Positions 45,518 to 55,446 of a stretch of 64,000 nucleotides of DNA are shown piece after piece. Each line of letters begins with the position of its first letter. The stretch's first letter is position 1. Origin of the DNA: an uncultured Clostridia bacterium (GTDB lineage Bacteria > Bacillota > Clostridia > UBA1381); contig CANRJY010000008.1 in the NCBI GenBank assembly GCA_947631085.1, positions 1-64,000 on the forward strand, read 5' to 3'. The translations under genes and the position numbers were made by a program. Under the pieces are notes generated by a model. That model worked only from the letters and a program-made list of their open reading frames with translations. It was not told the DNA's origin and did not search any database.

Positions 45518-46615
45518 ATGAGCGACGAAAAAAAGCTGAACGAAGAAATAACGGAAGCTGTTGAAGATACGGCAGCCGAAACGGCGGCAAAAGCCGAAGA
45601 AACAGCCGAGGCGGCAGCCGAAAAAGCGGCTGATACCGCAGCTCAGGTTGAGGAAAAAACGGAATCATTAGTAGAGGAAGCCAAAGAAAAGCTCGAGGAT
45701 GTCGAGGAAAAAGCAGGAGAAATTCTCGAAACCGCAGAGGATAAGGCGGAGGAGCTTGCCGACAAAGCAGGCGACGCGGTCGAAGCTGCGGAAGAAAAAA
45801 TCGAAGAAATCATCGACGCCGCAGAAGATAAGGCGGAGGATATCATGGAAGCGGCTGAAGATCAGGCGGAAAAAGTCGTTGAAAACGCGAAGAAAAATCC
45901 GGCGGTTCCCATTATAATAGGCATCGCGGCGGTAGTTGTAATAGCTCTGATCGTTCTTGGCATAATATTCGGTCCGAGCATGTTTAACAAATACAACAAA
46001 CGCTACATCGACGTATCGGGACGCACTATCGAAGAGGTTTCGGATCAAATGGGAATGAGCTTAGATCAATTCCTTGAAAGATTTGATCTGCCCAAGAATA
46101 TGCCCGCAAACACATCGGAGTCGGCAGCTTACTATTCAATGCCGGTATCAATGATAGCCGAAATGCGCGGCGTTGACTTTGAAACCCTCAGGGACGAGAT
46201 ACTTCACTTCCCCGACACGATAACAGAGGATATGACATGGTACGAAGCCGAAGGCGAAACAGCTCTTAAATACGTTGTCGGCGAGGATTATGTTGACGAG
46301 TATATCGAGGAATACGGCTTAGGTTCGGATGTTAACGGAGACACGCTTTTCAAAGAGGTGCGCGAAATAATAGACGAAGCCGACAGACAGAGCCGTATCG
46401 AAAGCGAGCAGGCAGCTAAAGCGGCAAGCGACGAAGCGGCAACGGCAGATGATACAACAGCCGATGATACAGCAGCGGACGACAACACAGCGGCGGATGA
46501 CGGCGCAGCGACGGATGACGGCGCGGCGGCAAATGACAGCGCGGCGGCAAATGACAGCGCAGACGGAGCAGCCGAAGCGGACAACGCAGCCGACGCTGAT
46601 ACCGCGGCCGAATAA
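45518..46615 (+). CDS. coiled-coil membrane protein with the same repeated ectodomain (B)
   Basis: 365 residues. An Ala/Glu/Lys amphipathic coiled coil (about residues 1-128, e.g. EEKAGEILETAEDKAEELADKAGDAVEAAEEKIEE) precedes one membrane segment (VPIIIGIAAVVVIALIVLGIIFG). A 115-residue ectodomain aligns end to end with protein A (FLERFDLPKNMPANTSES, LHFPDTITEDMTWYEAEGETAL, YIEEYGLGSDVNGDTLFKEVREII). An Asp/Ala/Thr tail (TADDTAADDNTAADDGAATDDGAA) follows. The coiled coil would be cytoplasmic. Spacing of 24 bases and a shared terminator make an operon. Confidence 0.8.
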   Translation: MSDEKKLNEEITEAVEDTAAETAAKAEETAEAAAEKAADTAAQVEEKTESLVEEAKEKLEDVEEKAGEILETAEDKAEELADKAGDAVEAAEEKIEEIIDAAEDKAEDIMEAAEDQAEKVVENAKKNPAVPIIIGIAAVVVIALIVLGIIFGPSMFNKYNKRYIDVSGRTIEEVSDQMGMSLDQFLERFDLPKNMPANTSESAAYYSMPVSMIAEMRGVDFETLRDEILHFPDTITEDMTWYEAEGETALKYVVGEDYVDEYIEEYGLGSDVNGDTLFKEVREIIDEADRQSRIESEQAAKAASDEAATADDTTADDTAADDNTAADDGAATDDGAAANDSAAANDSADGAAEADNAADADTAAE

Positions 46616-46628
46616 TTTTAAACATACG

Positions 46629-46662
46629 AAAACACACGGAAGAAATTCTTCCGTGTGTTTTT
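46629..46662. terminator. bidirectional terminator
   Basis: AAAACACACGGAAGAA / TTCTTCCGTGTGTTTT with flanking A and T tracts between gene B and the convergent permease. Confidence 0.9.
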
Positions 46663-47791
46663 ATTTTATCAGCAAATATATCATAAGCAATATTATAAGA
46701 AATATTATGTTAGAAACCGTGAAATAAATCAAATACGCGCCGCGAAGCGCTTTATTTTCACGCCCCAGCAGCTTGAATGATATCAGGCTCGCCATTGAGG
46801 CTATGAGTGTGCCGAGTCCGCCCAAATTAACGCCTACAATAAGCGGTTTAAAATTATCCGTAAATCCCGAAAGCAGGAGCGCGGCGGGTACGTTGCTGAT
46901 AATTTGGCTTGACAGCACGCCCGTTATACATTCCCGATTTTCTATGACATTCTCCAAAAATCCCCCGAAGGCGCTCACGCGTCCCATATTGCCTATAAAT
47001 ATGAAAAACGCTATAAAAGTTAAGAGCAGCGTATAGTCCACAGACGCAAAAATTGTATAATCCGCCGCCGCTGTAAGCGCGATTACGATTATCAGCGCGA
47101 TTTTGTAATCAACTATCCGCGCCACGGTGAGCAGACATACTATAAACGCCGCCGCATAAACCGCGATTTTCTTTTTCTCCCCAAGCCGCGCGCTGCCGTT
47201 GAAGCTTATTTCGGCTTTCGATTTTCCGCCGAAAAAGAAAATCCACACCGCCAGCAGCAGGAACGAAACCGCCGCGTACGGCAGCATAAGCGTTATAAAT
47301 TCCCCGATATTCATTCCCGAAAGCCCGTGAAGGTATAAATTCTGCGGATTGCCTATAGGCGTCAGCATACTGCCGAGGTTAGCCGCTATTGTCTGCATTA
47401 CAACCACGGGAATTATGAGGCGTTTTTTTTCGCTGCCGCCTATCATGTCAAGCACAGTAAATGTGAACGGCACAAATGTGATAAGCGCGACGTCGTTCGT
47501 TATAAGCATACTGAAAAAGAAGCACAGCATGACCAATATGAATATCAGACTTTTTATTCCGTGTACGCGTCTGAGCATTTTTTCCGCGAGCGTTGAAAAC
47601 ACTCCGGTTTTCTGCAAGCCCGCCATTACCGCCATAAGGCAAAATAAAAGAGAAAGCGTTCTGAAATCTATGTACCCGATATACTCCGCGTCGGGTTTTA
47701 TAAAAAACGCCGATATTATCGCCAGTACCATAGCGGCGCTGAGCACCGTTTCGCTTTTTATAAAGGCGGTTATTTTTTTGATTATTTTCAT
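46661..47791 (-). CDS. SLC13/ArsB-NhaD-like permease
   Basis: 376 residues, about ten membrane helices. The fold and motifs (DFRTLSLLFCLMAVMAGLQKTGVF, ITNDVALITFVPFTFTVL, GSMLTPIGNPQNLYL) match the ion transporter superfamily of anion/Na+ symporters and ArsB/NhaD proteins. The substrate cannot be deduced. The gene stands alone between a terminator and a palindromic repeat. Confidence 0.82.
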   Translation of the reverse strand: MKIIKKITAFIKSETVLSAAMVLAIISAFFIKPDAEYIGYIDFRTLSLLFCLMAVMAGLQKTGVFSTLAEKMLRRVHGIKSLIFILVMLCFFFSMLITNDVALITFVPFTFTVLDMIGGSEKKRLIIPVVVMQTIAANLGSMLTPIGNPQNLYLHGLSGMNIGEFITLMLPYAAVSFLLLAVWIFFFGGKSKAEISFNGSARLGEKKKIAVYAAAFIVCLLTVARIVDYKIALIIVIALTAAADYTIFASVDYTLLLTFIAFFIFIGNMGRVSAFGGFLENVIENRECITGVLSSQIISNVPAALLLSGFTDNFKPLIVGVNLGGLGTLIASMASLISFKLLGRENKALRGAYLIYFTVSNIIFLIILLMIYLLIK

Positions 47792-47809
47792 AATATCCCC
47801 CGATTACAA

Positions 47810-47895
47810 TTCAGGGGCGAACTGCGTTCGCCCCTATACACCTCATCCACCGGCTTCGCCGGTCCCCCTTTCCCTGCGAGGGGAAGGCTTAAGGG
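47810..47895. repeat. REP-like palindromic repeat
   Basis: Successive hairpins AGGGGCGAACTGCGTTCGCCCCT, CACCGGCTTCGCCGGT and CCTTTCCCTGCGAGGGGAAGG fill the gap between the permease and valS. The internal layout (CCTCA...CTTCGC...CCCCCTTTCCC) resembles the core of the MITE at 26.9 kb, but without its terminal repeats. Confidence 0.7.
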
Positions 47896-47901
47896 TATTA
47901 A

Positions 47902-50544
47902 TTATAATTGTTCCATTGAGGCGATGTTCGCGAGGACTTTATCGAGCATTTCGCGGTATTTTACGCCCTTTGCTTTTTCCTCGTCGATTACCTTCTGCGG
48001 CGCTTTTGAAACGAAGCCCCGGTTATTAAGCTTGCCCTCAACGCGCTTGATTTCGCCCTCAAGCTTTTTCTTTTCCGCTTGTAATCTCTGTAATTCCTTC
48101 TCCTTGTCAACAAGCTCGTCGAGCGGCAGGAAGATTTCGGCTGACGGTACGACCACGTTTACCGCGTTCGCGTCGATGCCGCTCTTGTCCGATTGCACAA
48201 CCGCCTCGCTTGCCGAAGCTAATTTTTCAAAGAATATTTTGCCCTTTTCGAATACGTCCGCCTTGTCGGTCACGATTATCGTCTTAGCCTTCTTTGACGG
48301 CGGGACGTTCATTTCCGCGCGGCGGTTCCTTATCGCCGTGATAGCGCCCATGATAAGCTCCATAGCGCTTTCCTCCGCCTTAAAGCTGAGGTTTTCGTCG
48401 TATTCGGGATAGCGGCTTATCATAATGCTCTCGCCCTCGTGCGGGAGGTGCTGCCAAATTTCCTCGGTTATGAACGGCATGAACGGGTGCAGGAGCTTCA
48501 TTGTGTTGGACAGCACATACGTCAGCACATACTGCGCCGTTTTGCCCGTCGCGTTTTCCTTATCGAACAGGCGCGGCTTTACAAGCTCTATATACCAGTC
48601 GCAGAACGTGTCCCATATAAAGTCGTACAAATTCGACAGCGCAACGCCGAGCTCGAATTTATCTATATTTTCAGTTACCGCCTTGACCGTGTCATTGTAG
48701 CGCGATAATATCCACTTGTCCTCTAATTGCAACTCGCTTGCGTCGGGCAGCTTATTTTCGGTTATATCGAGGTTCATCAGCGTAAATCTCGACGCGTTCC
48801 AAATTTTGTTCGCGAAGTTTCTGCTCGCCTCTACGCGCTCGATATAGAAGCGCATATCGTTTCCGGGCGCGTTGCCGGTCGCCAATGTGAAGCGCAGCGC
48901 GTCCGCGCCGTACTTGTCAACTATTTCAAGCGGATCTATGCCGTTGCCGAGAGACTTTGACATTTTGCGTCCCTGCGAGTCGCGGACAAGTCCGTGAATG
49001 AACACATGCTTGAACGGCGCTTTGCCGGTGTGCTCCATCGCCGAGAATACCATTCTCGAAACCCAGAAGAATATTATATCGTAGCCCGTAACGAGCACGC
49101 TCGTCGGGTAGAAGTAGTCGAGTTCCTTTGTCTTGTCGGGCCAGCCGAGCGTCGAGAAGGGCCACAGTGCCGACGAGAACCATGTGTCGAGCACATCCTC
49201 GTCCTGATGAACCTTGCCGCCGCATTTCGGGCAAACTGTGATGTCCTCTTTTGAAACGGTCGTTTCGCCGCACTCGTCGCAGTAGAACGCGGGTATTCTG
49301 TGTCCCCACCAAAGCTGACGCGAGATGCACCAATCTAGCACGTTCTCCATCCAGTTCATGTAGATTTTTGAGAAACGCTCGGGGATAAACGACGTGTCGC
49401 CGCTCTTTACCGCCTCGATCGCGGGACCTGCCAGCGGCTTCATTTTAACAAACCACTGCTTGGAAATAATCGGCTCTACAGTCGTTCCGCAGCGATAGCA
49501 TGTTCCTACGTTGTGGCTGTGATCCTCTACCTTGACGAGCAAGCCCTGCTCCTCCAAATCCTTTACGATAGCCTTTCTCGCGTCGTAGCGATCCATGCCC
49601 TCGTATTTGCCGCCGTAGTGGTTTATCGTGGCGTCGTCATTCATTACCTTGATTTGTTCGAGGTTGTGGCGCTTGCCGACCTCGAAGTCGTTGGGATCAT
49701 GCGCGGGCGTGATTTTAACGCAGCCCGTACCGAACTCCTTATCAACGTATTCGTCCGCGATAACGGGGATTTCGCGTCCGACGAGCGGCAGGATAAGCGT
49801 TTTGCCTACAATATCCTTGTATCTCTCGTCCTCGGGATTTACCGCGACCGCCGTATCGCCTAAAAGCGTTTCGGGACGCGTCGTTGCGATTATTACATAG
49901 CCGCTGCCGTCCTTTATCGGGTACTTGATATGCCAGAAATGACCCGCCTGCTCCTGATGCTCGACCTCAGCGTCGGATAGAGCCGTGATGCAGTGCGGAC
50001 ACCAGTTTATGATGCGCGAGCCCTGATAGATAAGCCCCTTGTTATAGAGGTTTACGAATACCTCGCGCACCGCCTTCGAGCAGCCCTCGTCCATAGTGAA
50101 GCGCTCTCTGTCCCAATCGCACGACGAGCCTATTTTTTTAAGCTGATTTATGATCCTGTCGCCGTACATCTTCTTCCAGTCCCATACGCGCTCGAGGAAT
50201 TTTTCGCGCCCCAGGTCGTAGCGCGTAAGACCTTCCTTCTCGCGAAGCTCCGCCTCGACCTTGATCTGCGTCGCGATACCCGCGTGATCCGTTCCCGGGA
50301 TCCAAAGCGCGTTATAGCCCTGCATACGCTTGTAGCGGATCAAAATATCCTGAAGCGTTTCGTCGAGAGCGTGTCCCATATGAAGCTGTCCCGTTACGTT
50401 GGGGGGCGGGATCACTATGGTAAACGGTTCTTTCGAGTCGTCGGGTTCGGCGTGAAAATAGCCTTTTTCAACCCAGTTATTGTATATCCTGTCCTCAAAT
50501 TCGGACGGATCATATGTTTTTGAAATATTGTTTTTGTCTTCCAT
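47902..50544 (-). CDS. valS: valyl-tRNA synthetase
   Basis: About 880 residues. Class I motifs [15 protein letters not shown] (HIGH) and [10 protein letters not shown] (KMSKS), CP1 editing domain with [19 protein letters not shown], anticodon-binding domain and C-terminal coiled-coil arm ([27 protein letters not shown]). ATG 50544 follows AAAGGAG. Unlike ileS there is no T-box leader; the gene is preceded 22 bases upstream by a 62-codon membrane-protein gene in what looks like one transcript. Confidence 0.97.
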   Translation of the reverse strand: MEDKNNISKTYDPSEFEDRIYNNWVEKGYFHAEPDDSKEPFTIVIPPPNVTGQLHMGHALDETLQDILIRYKRMQGYNALWIPGTDHAGIATQIKVEAELREKEGLTRYDLGREKFLERVWDWKKMYGDRIINQLKKIGSSCDWDRERFTMDEGCSKAVREVFVNLYNKGLIYQGSRIINWCPHCITALSDAEVEHQEQAGHFWHIKYPIKDGSGYVIIATTRPETLLGDTAVAVNPEDERYKDIVGKTLILPLVGREIPVIADEYVDKEFGTGCVKITPAHDPNDFEVGKRHNLEQIKVMNDDATINHYGGKYEGMDRYDARKAIVKDLEEQGLLVKVEDHSHNVGTCYRCGTTVEPIISKQWFVKMKPLAGPAIEAVKSGDTSFIPERFSKIYMNWMENVLDWCISRQLWWGHRIPAFYCDECGETTVSKEDITVCPKCGGKVHQDEDVLDTWFSSALWPFSTLGWPDKTKELDYFYPTSVLVTGYDIIFFWVSRMVFSAMEHTGKAPFKHVFIHGLVRDSQGRKMSKSLGNGIDPLEIVDKYGADALRFTLATGNAPGNDMRFYIERVEASRNFANKIWNASRFTLMNLDITENKLPDASELQLEDKWILSRYNDTVKAVTENIDKFELGVALSNLYDFIWDTFCDWYIELVKPRLFDKENATGKTAQYVLTYVLSNTMKLLHPFMPFITEEIWQHLPHEGESIMISRYPEYDENLSFKAEESAMELIMGAITAIRNRRAEMNVPPSKKAKTIIVTDKADVFEKGKIFFEKLASASEAVVQSDKSGIDANAVNVVVPSAEIFLPLDELVDKEKELQRLQAEKKKLEGEIKRVEGKLNNRGFVSKAPQKVIDEEKAKGVKYREMLDKVLANIASMEQL

Positions 50545-50566
50545 TATATATTCTCCTTTGTTTTTA

Positions 50567-50755
50567 TCACACATCTATTAAAAAAACCGCCAAAAACGCG
50601 ATTACCGCTAACGCCAGTGCGGCGTATTTGACTCGCAGAACCATTCCTTCGGGCGGCTCCGTCTGCTTTGTAAACTTTTCTATAAAATATTTGCTTCTGA
50701 AATTCAAAAGAAGCGCGAAAAGTCCGAGCGCGAGAGCCAATATTTTTATAATCAT
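50567..50755 (-). CDS. small two-helix membrane protein upstream of valS
   Basis: 62 residues with two hydrophobic segments ([16 protein letters not shown] and [17 protein letters not shown]) separated by a short charged loop ([19 protein letters not shown]). ATG has a strong site (TTGGAGGG) and a promoter with -35 TTGACA lies upstream. Function unknown. Sharing a transcript with valS suggests the pair responds to the same promoter. Confidence 0.7.
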   Translation of the reverse strand: MIIKILALALGLFALLLNFRSKYFIEKFTKQTEPPEGMVLRVKYAALALAVIAFLAVFLIDV

Positions 50756-50790
50756 TTCTGCTTCCCTCCAATCTCAGTCATCATTTTATT

Positions 50791-50819
50791 ATTATCGCAT
50801 TTTTATTCGAATTTGTCAA
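50791..50819 (-). promoter_or_regulatory. promoter of the small membrane protein-valS transcript
   Basis: TTGACA, 17 bases, GATAAT on the minus strand. Confidence 0.8.
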
Positions 50820-50952
50820 GGAATTTGGCGGATAAATCTCGAATTATTACATAGACTACTTCTAATTAAAATATTTTCGAATATTTTCGCGCAAACCGGA
50901 ATATGTATAACTGATGACAATCAAATTAAATTACAACAGAGGAGGTCACACA

Positions 50953-51609
50953 ATGACTACAGAATTACAAAACAACCAAGCAGCGGTCACAGGAGAAATC
51001 GAGAGCGAATTTGCGCTCAATCATGAGATTTACGCGGAAAAATTCTATACCTGCACGCTGAAGATCCCGCGTCTTAGCGGAGCGTACGACAGCGTTCGGG
51101 TAATGATTTCCGAGCGCCTCATCATGGACGGAGAGTACAATGTGGGCGATATTGTGGAAGTAACGGGGCAGTTCCGCTCGTACAACAGCTATGAAAACGG
51201 CGACAACCGCCTGCTTCTGACGGTATTTGCGAAGGATATCCGCCACGCGGACGCGGACGAAACAAAAAATCCAAATTCACTATATCTTAACGGCTATATC
51301 TGCAAGCCGCCGATTTACCGCACCACACCGTTCGGGCGCGAGATAACCGACCTTCTGATAGCCGTCAACCGAAATTACAATAAATCCGACTACATACCCA
51401 TAATAGCATGGGGACGCAACGCGAGATTCGCGAAAAATCTGAATGTCGGGGACAATGTTAAAATATGGGGACGAATACAGTCAAGAACCTATCAAAAACG
51501 CCTGTCGGAGGACGAGGTGGTGACCAAGACGGCGTACGAGGTTTCAATAAACCGAATGGAACTGGTGGAAGATACTCCAAATAAAGCCGATGAAAATAAC
51601 GGGGAATAA
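50953..51609 (+). CDS. single-stranded DNA-binding-like protein with two OB folds
   Basis: 218 residues from ATG 50953, which follows GAGGAGGT. The second half is clearly SSB-like (NSLYLNGYICKPPIYRTTPFGREITDLLIAVNRNY, DYIPIIAWGRNARFAKNLNVGDNVKIWGRIQSRTY). The first half has the same strand order (TGEIESEFALNHEIYAEKFYTCTLKIPR, GDIVEVTGQFRSYNSY). Tandem OB folds in one chain differ from the usual single-OB tetrameric Ssb, and no acidic Ssb tail (DDDLPF) is present. It may be an accessory ssDNA-binding protein. Confidence 0.85.
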   Translation: MTTELQNNQAAVTGEIESEFALNHEIYAEKFYTCTLKIPRLSGAYDSVRVMISERLIMDGEYNVGDIVEVTGQFRSYNSYENGDNRLLLTVFAKDIRHADADETKNPNSLYLNGYICKPPIYRTTPFGREITDLLIAVNRNYNKSDYIPIIAWGRNARFAKNLNVGDNVKIWGRIQSRTYQKRLSEDEVVTKTAYEVSINRMELVEDTPNKADENNGE

Positions 51610-51614
51610 ATTCA

Positions 51615-51652
51615 AGAGGGGCACTAAAATTTTAGTGTCCCTCTTAGTTTTT
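51615..51652. terminator. bidirectional terminator
   Basis: AGAGGGGCACTAAAA / TTTTAGTGTCCCTCT with a T-tract, between the SSB-like gene and the convergent CAP-domain gene. Confidence 0.88.
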
Positions 51653-53496
51653 TAATAAATTTGAGTTATCGCTTCCTCGATAGGCTCGCTGTTTTTATCC
51701 CATATCATATATTTATAATTCTCCGATTCCGGCAATTCGCATACCGAGCTTATTATGCCGTCAGCTACATCGGAATTATCACCTATTTTTACTTTGACAA
51801 GACGCATCTCGCTGTCATATTCCGCAAGGATAAGCTTTAATCCATTAAGCCTTTCATCGGCATCGGCTATCATAAATGTTATTTTTCCGTCACTGATCGT
51901 CCACATAAGCGCATGAGTCGGCGACGACGTCGGCGTTAAAGTAGGTGTCAATGTCGGCATTGGTGTCACTGTCGGCGTTAATGTAGGCATTGGGGTAGGT
52001 GTCGGTGTCGGTCTTGGTGTTGGCGTCGGTCTTGGTGTTGACGTCGGCGTTGGTCTTGGCGTTGGCGTTGGCGTCGGTCTTGGTGTTGGCGTCGGCGTTG
52101 GCGTCGGCGTCGGTCTTGGTGTTGGCGTCGGCGTCGGTCTTGGCGTTGGCGTCGGCGTCGGCGTTGGTGTTGGCGTTGGTCTTGGCGTCGGATTTACCTT
52201 CCAGCGCGCATAAAGTGTTAAATCGCTTGTTACCGGCGCATCGAAATTATAGCTTCTTGTCAGGTTTTCATCAATGTACCAACCGACAAAGCTGCAGCCC
52301 TCCATTGTCGGATCGGTCGGTTTTGCGACCTTCGAGTTGCCCTTTACTGTCTGATCCTCTATTTTGCTTCCGCCGTTTGTTTCAAATTTTACGGTGTATG
52401 TTTTGGTCGCCTCCAAATCAAAGAAGTTCACATCATATGTCAGCTCGGTCGGAGAACCGTCCGCACTGCTGTATATTCCCGAAATATTGACGGTAAATGT
52501 CTCTCCGTCGGCAATCGTTCCGAGCGAGTTTATGTCCGGTCTGAAAACGATCGCCTTTGACATGCCGTAATTATCATTGTCCACGGCGAGATGCAGGCTG
52601 CTGTCCGATAAGCCCGTTTCGCCCAAATTCGGCGTGTTCTTGTCAAATACCCACTTTTTTCCGTCGCTCGCACGCGTAAGCGTTATAACAAGACTGTTCT
52701 TATCGGGCGCTTTGTACGGATATCCCAAATTGATGCTCCAAGCGCTTTCGATCGGGCTAGATATATCGGTATCGGCGGCAAAATATTGAATCGGAAACGC
52801 GCCCGCCGAGGGCCACGCCACATATGAATCAAATCTGTTGCCGTAAACCTTTGTCGTACCGAATACATGCATATTTATTCTGTAACCGCTGTAGCTCGCG
52901 CCGGGATTTTGCGCGAAGCCTATACCGAAATTCTGATTTTCAGCTTTGATGATCCATCTTCTGTGTCCGACGCTCTCAATGTTGCTCACGCCGTTATCAA
53001 ACATAAATCCCAGCACCGCCGAGGATATGTTTGACCTGCCCGCGGAAATATTCGCCTCGTTGCAGCCTTTATACGCAATTTCAAAAAAGCTGTCAGGCAT
53101 ATCGGCGGGCTGCGTCGGATAGTGATCAAACTGATTTGACGCCGCAAGCAAAACCGCGCCGTGCTGCGCTATTTCGTTAAGCTCGGGCAGAAAATCCGTT
53201 TCCTCATACGGAACTCCTGCAAGATATCGCACTACTTTCATCGCGTTTTTCGCGTCGTCTATATCCTCCTGATCGAGCGAGCCGGCGCTGTAAGGCGTGC
53301 TGAACACGGGAGCCGTGCTGTAGCGCGTCACCTTTCGGCTGTTAAACCCGCTGTGCGGATACTGTTCGATTATTGAGTTTATTTCTTCTATTGTGTTATC
53401 ATGTTTTATTTCGATGCCCGCTCCGAAAACCTGCGGCTGCGCGCATATGCCGAAAACCGCCGCCGAAAGCAGCATCGAAGCAATTCTTTTTTTCAT
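51652..53496 (-). CDS. secreted CAP-domain protein with InlB B-repeat and Pro/Thr stalk
   Basis: 614 residues: signal peptide ([25 protein letters not shown]), CAP/SCP-like domain (about 75-370; [29 protein letters not shown]) and one InlB B-repeat ([44 protein letters not shown]). A long [12 protein letters not shown] stalk follows, then a C-terminal module ending [22 protein letters not shown], similar to the BspA-like protein's end. It is a surface protein, substrate unknown. The stalk is encoded by tandem GGCGTTGGTGTC-type DNA repeats liable to length change. Confidence 0.88.
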   Translation of the reverse strand: MKKRIASMLLSAAVFGICAQPQVFGAGIEIKHDNTIEEINSIIEQYPHSGFNSRKVTRYSTAPVFSTPYSAGSLDQEDIDDAKNAMKVVRYLAGVPYEETDFLPELNEIAQHGAVLLAASNQFDHYPTQPADMPDSFFEIAYKGCNEANISAGRSNISSAVLGFMFDNGVSNIESVGHRRWIIKAENQNFGIGFAQNPGASYSGYRINMHVFGTTKVYGNRFDSYVAWPSAGAFPIQYFAADTDISSPIESAWSINLGYPYKAPDKNSLVITLTRASDGKKWVFDKNTPNLGETGLSDSSLHLAVDNDNYGMSKAIVFRPDINSLGTIADGETFTVNISGIYSSADGSPTELTYDVNFFDLEATKTYTVKFETNGGSKIEDQTVKGNSKVAKPTDPTMEGCSFVGWYIDENLTRSYNFDAPVTSDLTLYARWKVNPTPRPTPTPTPTPTPTPRPTPTPTPRPTPTPTPTPTPRPTPTPTPRPTPTSTPRPTPTPRPTPTPTPMPTLTPTVTPMPTLTPTLTPTSSPTHALMWTISDGKITFMIADADERLNGLKLILAEYDSEMRLVKVKIGDNSDVADGIISSVCELPESENYKYMIWDKNSEPIEEAITQIY

Positions 53497-53508
53497 AATT
53501 ATTTCTCC

Positions 53509-54465
53509 TTAATCTAAATTGTCCGGTACCGGTTCGCCGAATACCGGCAAACCGTTTTCGTCGTAATCAAATATCTTCGCGCGCGCATGGCGGTTCGGGT
53601 CGTGAAGCGGATCTCCCGAAATCTCCTTATAGTTGCGGCTGTGATATATCAGCACATCCCTGCCGTCCTCGGTGGTCGTAAAGCTGTTGTGACCGGGACC
53701 GTACTGGCTGTTTTCCTCGCTCGTTTTAAACACGGGCTTGTCCAGCTTGTGCCATGAGCTTTTATCGAGCAAATCCGAGTTCTCGTCAGCCCACATCATA
53801 CCCATGCAGTAACGATGTCCCGTATCGGACGCGGAAAACGTCATTATGACCTTACCGTTTCGCTGCAGAACAGCGGGACCTTCATTTACTTTAAAGCCCT
53901 GCATTTCCCAGTCGTATTCGGGCTTTGTCAGCTTCACCGGCTCCGAGTCTAGCGTCCACGGATTTTTCATTGACGCGATATATATGCACGAGCCCTCGTC
54001 CTCGTCGCGCTTCTGCGCCCAGCAGGTATATTGCTTGCCGTTGTTTATAAAGCTCGTCATATCGAGAGAAAAGCTTTCACAGCCGACGTCTACCTTGCCC
54101 TTCTCGACCCATTCTCCCAAAATCGGATTTTCATCGGTACACATCAGCACATACGGGCGGAGCTTCCATATGTCCTCGCGGTCGCTCGCCGTAAAATATA
54201 TATACCATACTCCGTCTATATAGTGCAGCTCCGGCGCCCACACATAGCCGCTCATAGGGCCCGCAAAATGATGTCGCCATACTACCCTTGAATTTGCGGT
54301 CAGCAATTTGTTCAGGCTTTTTGCGCACCGCAGTTCTATACCGCTGTACTGCGGAATGGAGCCGGTAAAATAATAATATCCGTCCGTGTGCCTGTAACAC
54401 CACGGATCCGCCCTTTGATACACAAGCGGACTGTTATACTCATGTTCCTTGTCCATAAAAACCAT
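53509..54465 (-). CDS. glycoside hydrolase family 43 protein
   Basis: About 318 residues, five-bladed beta-propeller type. QRADPWCYRHTDGYYYFTGSI has the catalytic-base Asp region, APELHYIDGVWYIYFTAS follows, and EGPAVLQRNGKVIMTFSASDTGHRYCMG contains the acid Glu. No signal peptide is visible, so it may act on imported oligosaccharides. GH43 enzymes release arabinose or xylose, which fits the FGGY kinase-araD operon elsewhere in the window. The start is uncertain: ATG at 54465 or 54456; the track start has no binding site. Confidence 0.88.
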   Translation of the reverse strand: MVFMDKEHEYNSPLVYQRADPWCYRHTDGYYYFTGSIPQYSGIELRCAKSLNKLLTANSRVVWRHHFAGPMSGYVWAPELHYIDGVWYIYFTASDREDIWKLRPYVLMCTDENPILGEWVEKGKVDVGCESFSLDMTSFINNGKQYTCWAQKRDEDEGSCIYIASMKNPWTLDSEPVKLTKPEYDWEMQGFKVNEGPAVLQRNGKVIMTFSASDTGHRYCMGMMWADENSDLLDKSSWHKLDKPVFKTSEENSQYGPGHNSFTTTEDGRDVLIYHSRNYKEISGDPLHDPNRHARAKIFDYDENGLPVFGEPVPDNLD

Positions 54466-54583
54466 ACGCCTTTCCGATGGGGATATTTTTTCAAAATCAG
54501 AAACTATAATAACACTATACTCGCTTTTTTTCAAGTGTTTTTCCGATTTTTTGTATTAAAAAAATATTACAAAATCCGCATGC

Positions 54584-54619
54584 AAAAAAGCCCGCAAAAC
54601 GTTCATTTTAACGGGCTTT
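54584..54619 (-). terminator. terminator after the polysaccharide deacetylase gene
   Basis: AAGCCCGTTAAAA, TGAA, CGTTTTGCGGGCTT and T-tract on the minus strand. Confidence 0.85.
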
Positions 54620-54628
54620 CAATCACGC

Positions 54629-55381
54629 CTACCGCCTTATCTGCCGTCCGGCGTGATCAATTATGAAATTATCCTTATATATCAGCTCGGATACCGTTAC
54701 CGGTTCATATTTTTCGCACAGAGTTTCCAAAATTTTCGGCAACACCGCGGCTGTGCTGTCCGTGCCGTTATGGAGAAGAATAATATCGCCGGCGGCCGTT
54801 TTCGAAGTGGAGCGCTCATATATGGACTCGGCGTCCGCGCCTCCGTAGTCGATGCCGTCAACCGACCATTGTATATACGTCCTTCCGCTTTCCTCGCATG
54901 CTTTTATCACGGCGTCGTTATAGCCGCCTGACGGGGCGCGGAACAAATACGGCTTTTCCCCCGCCGCGCTCTCCACCGCCAAATCGCATTTGTCCATATC
55001 GGACAGCATATCTTCCCTTGAGAGCTTAGTATAGTCCGCGTGGTTATATGAGTGATTTCCTATCTCGTGTCCCCTTTCACGGATTTTTTCGAGACTGCTT
55101 CCGTATTTTTCCGCCCAGTCGCCCGTGACGAAAAATGTCGCACGGCAGTTATACGCGTCAAGCGTATCGAGAATACTGTCGATATCGTCATTGTTCCAGG
55201 CGCAGTCAAAAGTCAGAGCGATTTTGTTATCATCGCGCTCTACACTGTAAATCGGAATTTCCCGACCGTTTACCGTGAATACCGACGCTGTTTTATTCAT
55301 GGCAAAAAATAAAATCGGAACCGCTATAACCGCCGCGGCGGCTATAGCCAAATGCTTTGCGCGCACCACAAAAAAAGTCAA
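54629..55381 (-). CDS. polysaccharide deacetylase (NodB-fold, PdaB-like)
   Basis: 250 residues: an N-terminal membrane anchor (LAIAAAAVIAVPILFFAM) and a NodB homology domain. Motif 1 is KIALTFDCAWNNDD (Asp pair), motif 2 HEIGNHSYNHADYTKLS (HxxxH zinc ligands), motif 3 LFRAPSGGYND, and the last motif IILLHNGTDSTAAVLPKIL. It removes acetyl groups from peptidoglycan or related polymers outside the membrane. Size and anchor resemble sporulation-associated PdaB, but the role is not proven. Confidence 0.92.
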   Translation of the reverse strand: MTFFVVRAKHLAIAAAAVIAVPILFFAMNKTASVFTVNGREIPIYSVERDDNKIALTFDCAWNNDDIDSILDTLDAYNCRATFFVTGDWAEKYGSSLEKIRERGHEIGNHSYNHADYTKLSREDMLSDMDKCDLAVESAAGEKPYLFRAPSGGYNDAVIKACEESGRTYIQWSVDGIDYGGADAESIYERSTSKTAAGDIILLHNGTDSTAAVLPKILETLCEKYEPVTVSELIYKDNFIIDHAGRQIRR

Positions 55382-55446
55382 AGCCGTCTACCTCCTAAAA
55401 TATAATCTTATATATTTTATTCGGCCGGCAAAAACTTTAGAACATG

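Noticed and set aside
50545-50952. Possible T-box leader for valS
   Set aside because: I looked for a T-box sequence and specifier upstream of valS. The space is occupied by a 62-codon membrane-protein gene and an ordinary promoter.
51990-52195. Short tandem DNA repeats that might suggest a CRISPR array
   Set aside because: The repeats are 6- to 12-base GGCGTTGGTGTC-like units in frame, encoding the PTPTPRPTP stalk of the CAP-domain protein. There are no unique spacers and no cas genes.
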